A stretch of 30,757 nt of DNA from an uncultured Clostridium sp. GTDB lineage: Bacteria > Cyanobacteriota > Vampirovibrionia > Gastranaerophilales > Gastranaerophilaceae. Made by a program: the position numbers and the translations under genes. The stretch spans positions 1 to 30,757 of the forward strand of contig CAUDIU010000012.1 of the NCBI GenBank assembly GCA_958449715.1, given 5' to 3'. The notes under the pieces are model-generated. The model did not search any database and was not told the origin of the DNA. It saw nothing but the letters and a program-made list of their open reading frames with translations. Within the stretch, counting starts at the first letter, position 1. Each line of letters starts with the position of its first letter. Below are positions 30,558 through 30,757 of this stretch, piece by piece.

Positions 30558-30757
30558 ATGGAAAATAAGGACAAATTAATACATCAAATACTTGCATTTG
30601 ATTTGATTAAGCTGAATAATGATTTAAAGCAATTTAATCTTATGATTTCGGAATTCAGACAATATATCTCTAATACTGATTTTACACAGGATTTTTCTGA
30701 TGAATCAATACATACTTTTACTGATATAGCTGTGTTACTGTCAGAAATGATTAATGC
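30558..30757 (+). CDS. Start of a protein of unknown function (partial, cut by right edge)
   Basis: 66 codons are visible, open to the window end. AAAGGG precedes the ATG at good spacing. The visible part is helical and acidic (IHQILAFDLIKLNND, then QFNLMISEFRQYI) with no recognised domain. It is divergent from the HTH-like gene and shares its upstream inverted repeat. Confidence 0.55.
   Translation, partial: MENKDKLIHQILAFDLIKLNNDLKQFNLMISEFRQYISNTDFTQDFSDESIHTFTDIAVLLSEMIN

Overview
The window is a low-G+C chromosomal segment from a bacterium with a Gram-negative-type envelope: it encodes a TolC-family channel, a LolA-like carrier, LpxL/COG4261-like and PlsC-like acyltransferases and an MMPL/RND exporter. 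The low G+C, the many small lineage-type proteins with a short polar N-terminus and glycine-rich membrane helices, and N-termini carrying 'INFG' or 'SFTG' motifs suggest an uncultured gut relative of the Cyanobacteria (Vampirovibrionia/Melainabacteria, Gastranaerophilales-like). That placement is an inference from style, not a proven assignment. No tRNA, rRNA, CRISPR array, transposase or integrase was seen.

Layout. 1-7638 is mostly housekeeping or accessory: adenine deaminase (cut by the left edge) behind a TolC-like protein; a ferredoxin-nitroreductase; a secreted protein of unknown function; a TSCPD protein; a 353-bp gap that appears to hold a structured small RNA with its own terminator; two unknown envelope proteins; and a YbiT-type ABC-F protein with a degenerate second nucleotide site. 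7926-22635 is the core of the window, an aryl-polyene (APE)-type type II polyketide locus in two divergent operons separated by only 14 bp. The left operon (minus strand) carries a KS-DH fusion (ApeO-ApeP), a KR (ApeQ) and a KS (ApeR). The right operon carries a chain-length factor (ApeC), an acyltransferase (ApeD), two ACPs (ApeE, ApeF), a membrane protein (ApeG), an AMP ligase-DH fusion (ApeH-ApeI), a thioesterase (ApeK), a LolA-like protein (ApeL), an MMPL exporter (ApeM), a methyltransferase, a COG4261-type acyltransferase (ApeJ-like), a HAD phosphatase and a DtxR/MntR-type metal regulator. The gene order closely follows the Escherichia coli/Xenorhabdus ape order. A foreign-looking metalloprotease-like gene (HEXXH, resembling anthrax-lethal-factor-type zincins) sits inside the right operon between apeD and apeE, bracketed by a 19-bp near-perfect direct repeat.

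How the locus should work (inference from the APE family): the ligase activates an aryl acid onto an ACP. KS/CLF, KR and the two DH domains then make a conjugated polyene. The methyltransferase, acyltransferases and thioesterase tailor or release it, and the LolA-like protein plus MMPL transporter move it to the outer envelope. The operon ends in a metal-dependent repressor. A perfect 16-bp palindrome overlaps the promoter of the next gene, so that gene is probably its target.

23894-30757 holds a ferritin-acetyltransferase operon, a GNAT-like protein, a divergent alpha-amylase-fold protein, a small membrane protein, a beta-carbonic anhydrase, a GT39/ArnT-like glycosyltransferase, a YkgJ-type cysteine-cluster protein, a small HTH-like protein and the start of an unknown gene. 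Several genes have a -10 box six to seven bases before the ATG and no Shine-Dalgarno, pointing to leaderless mRNAs.
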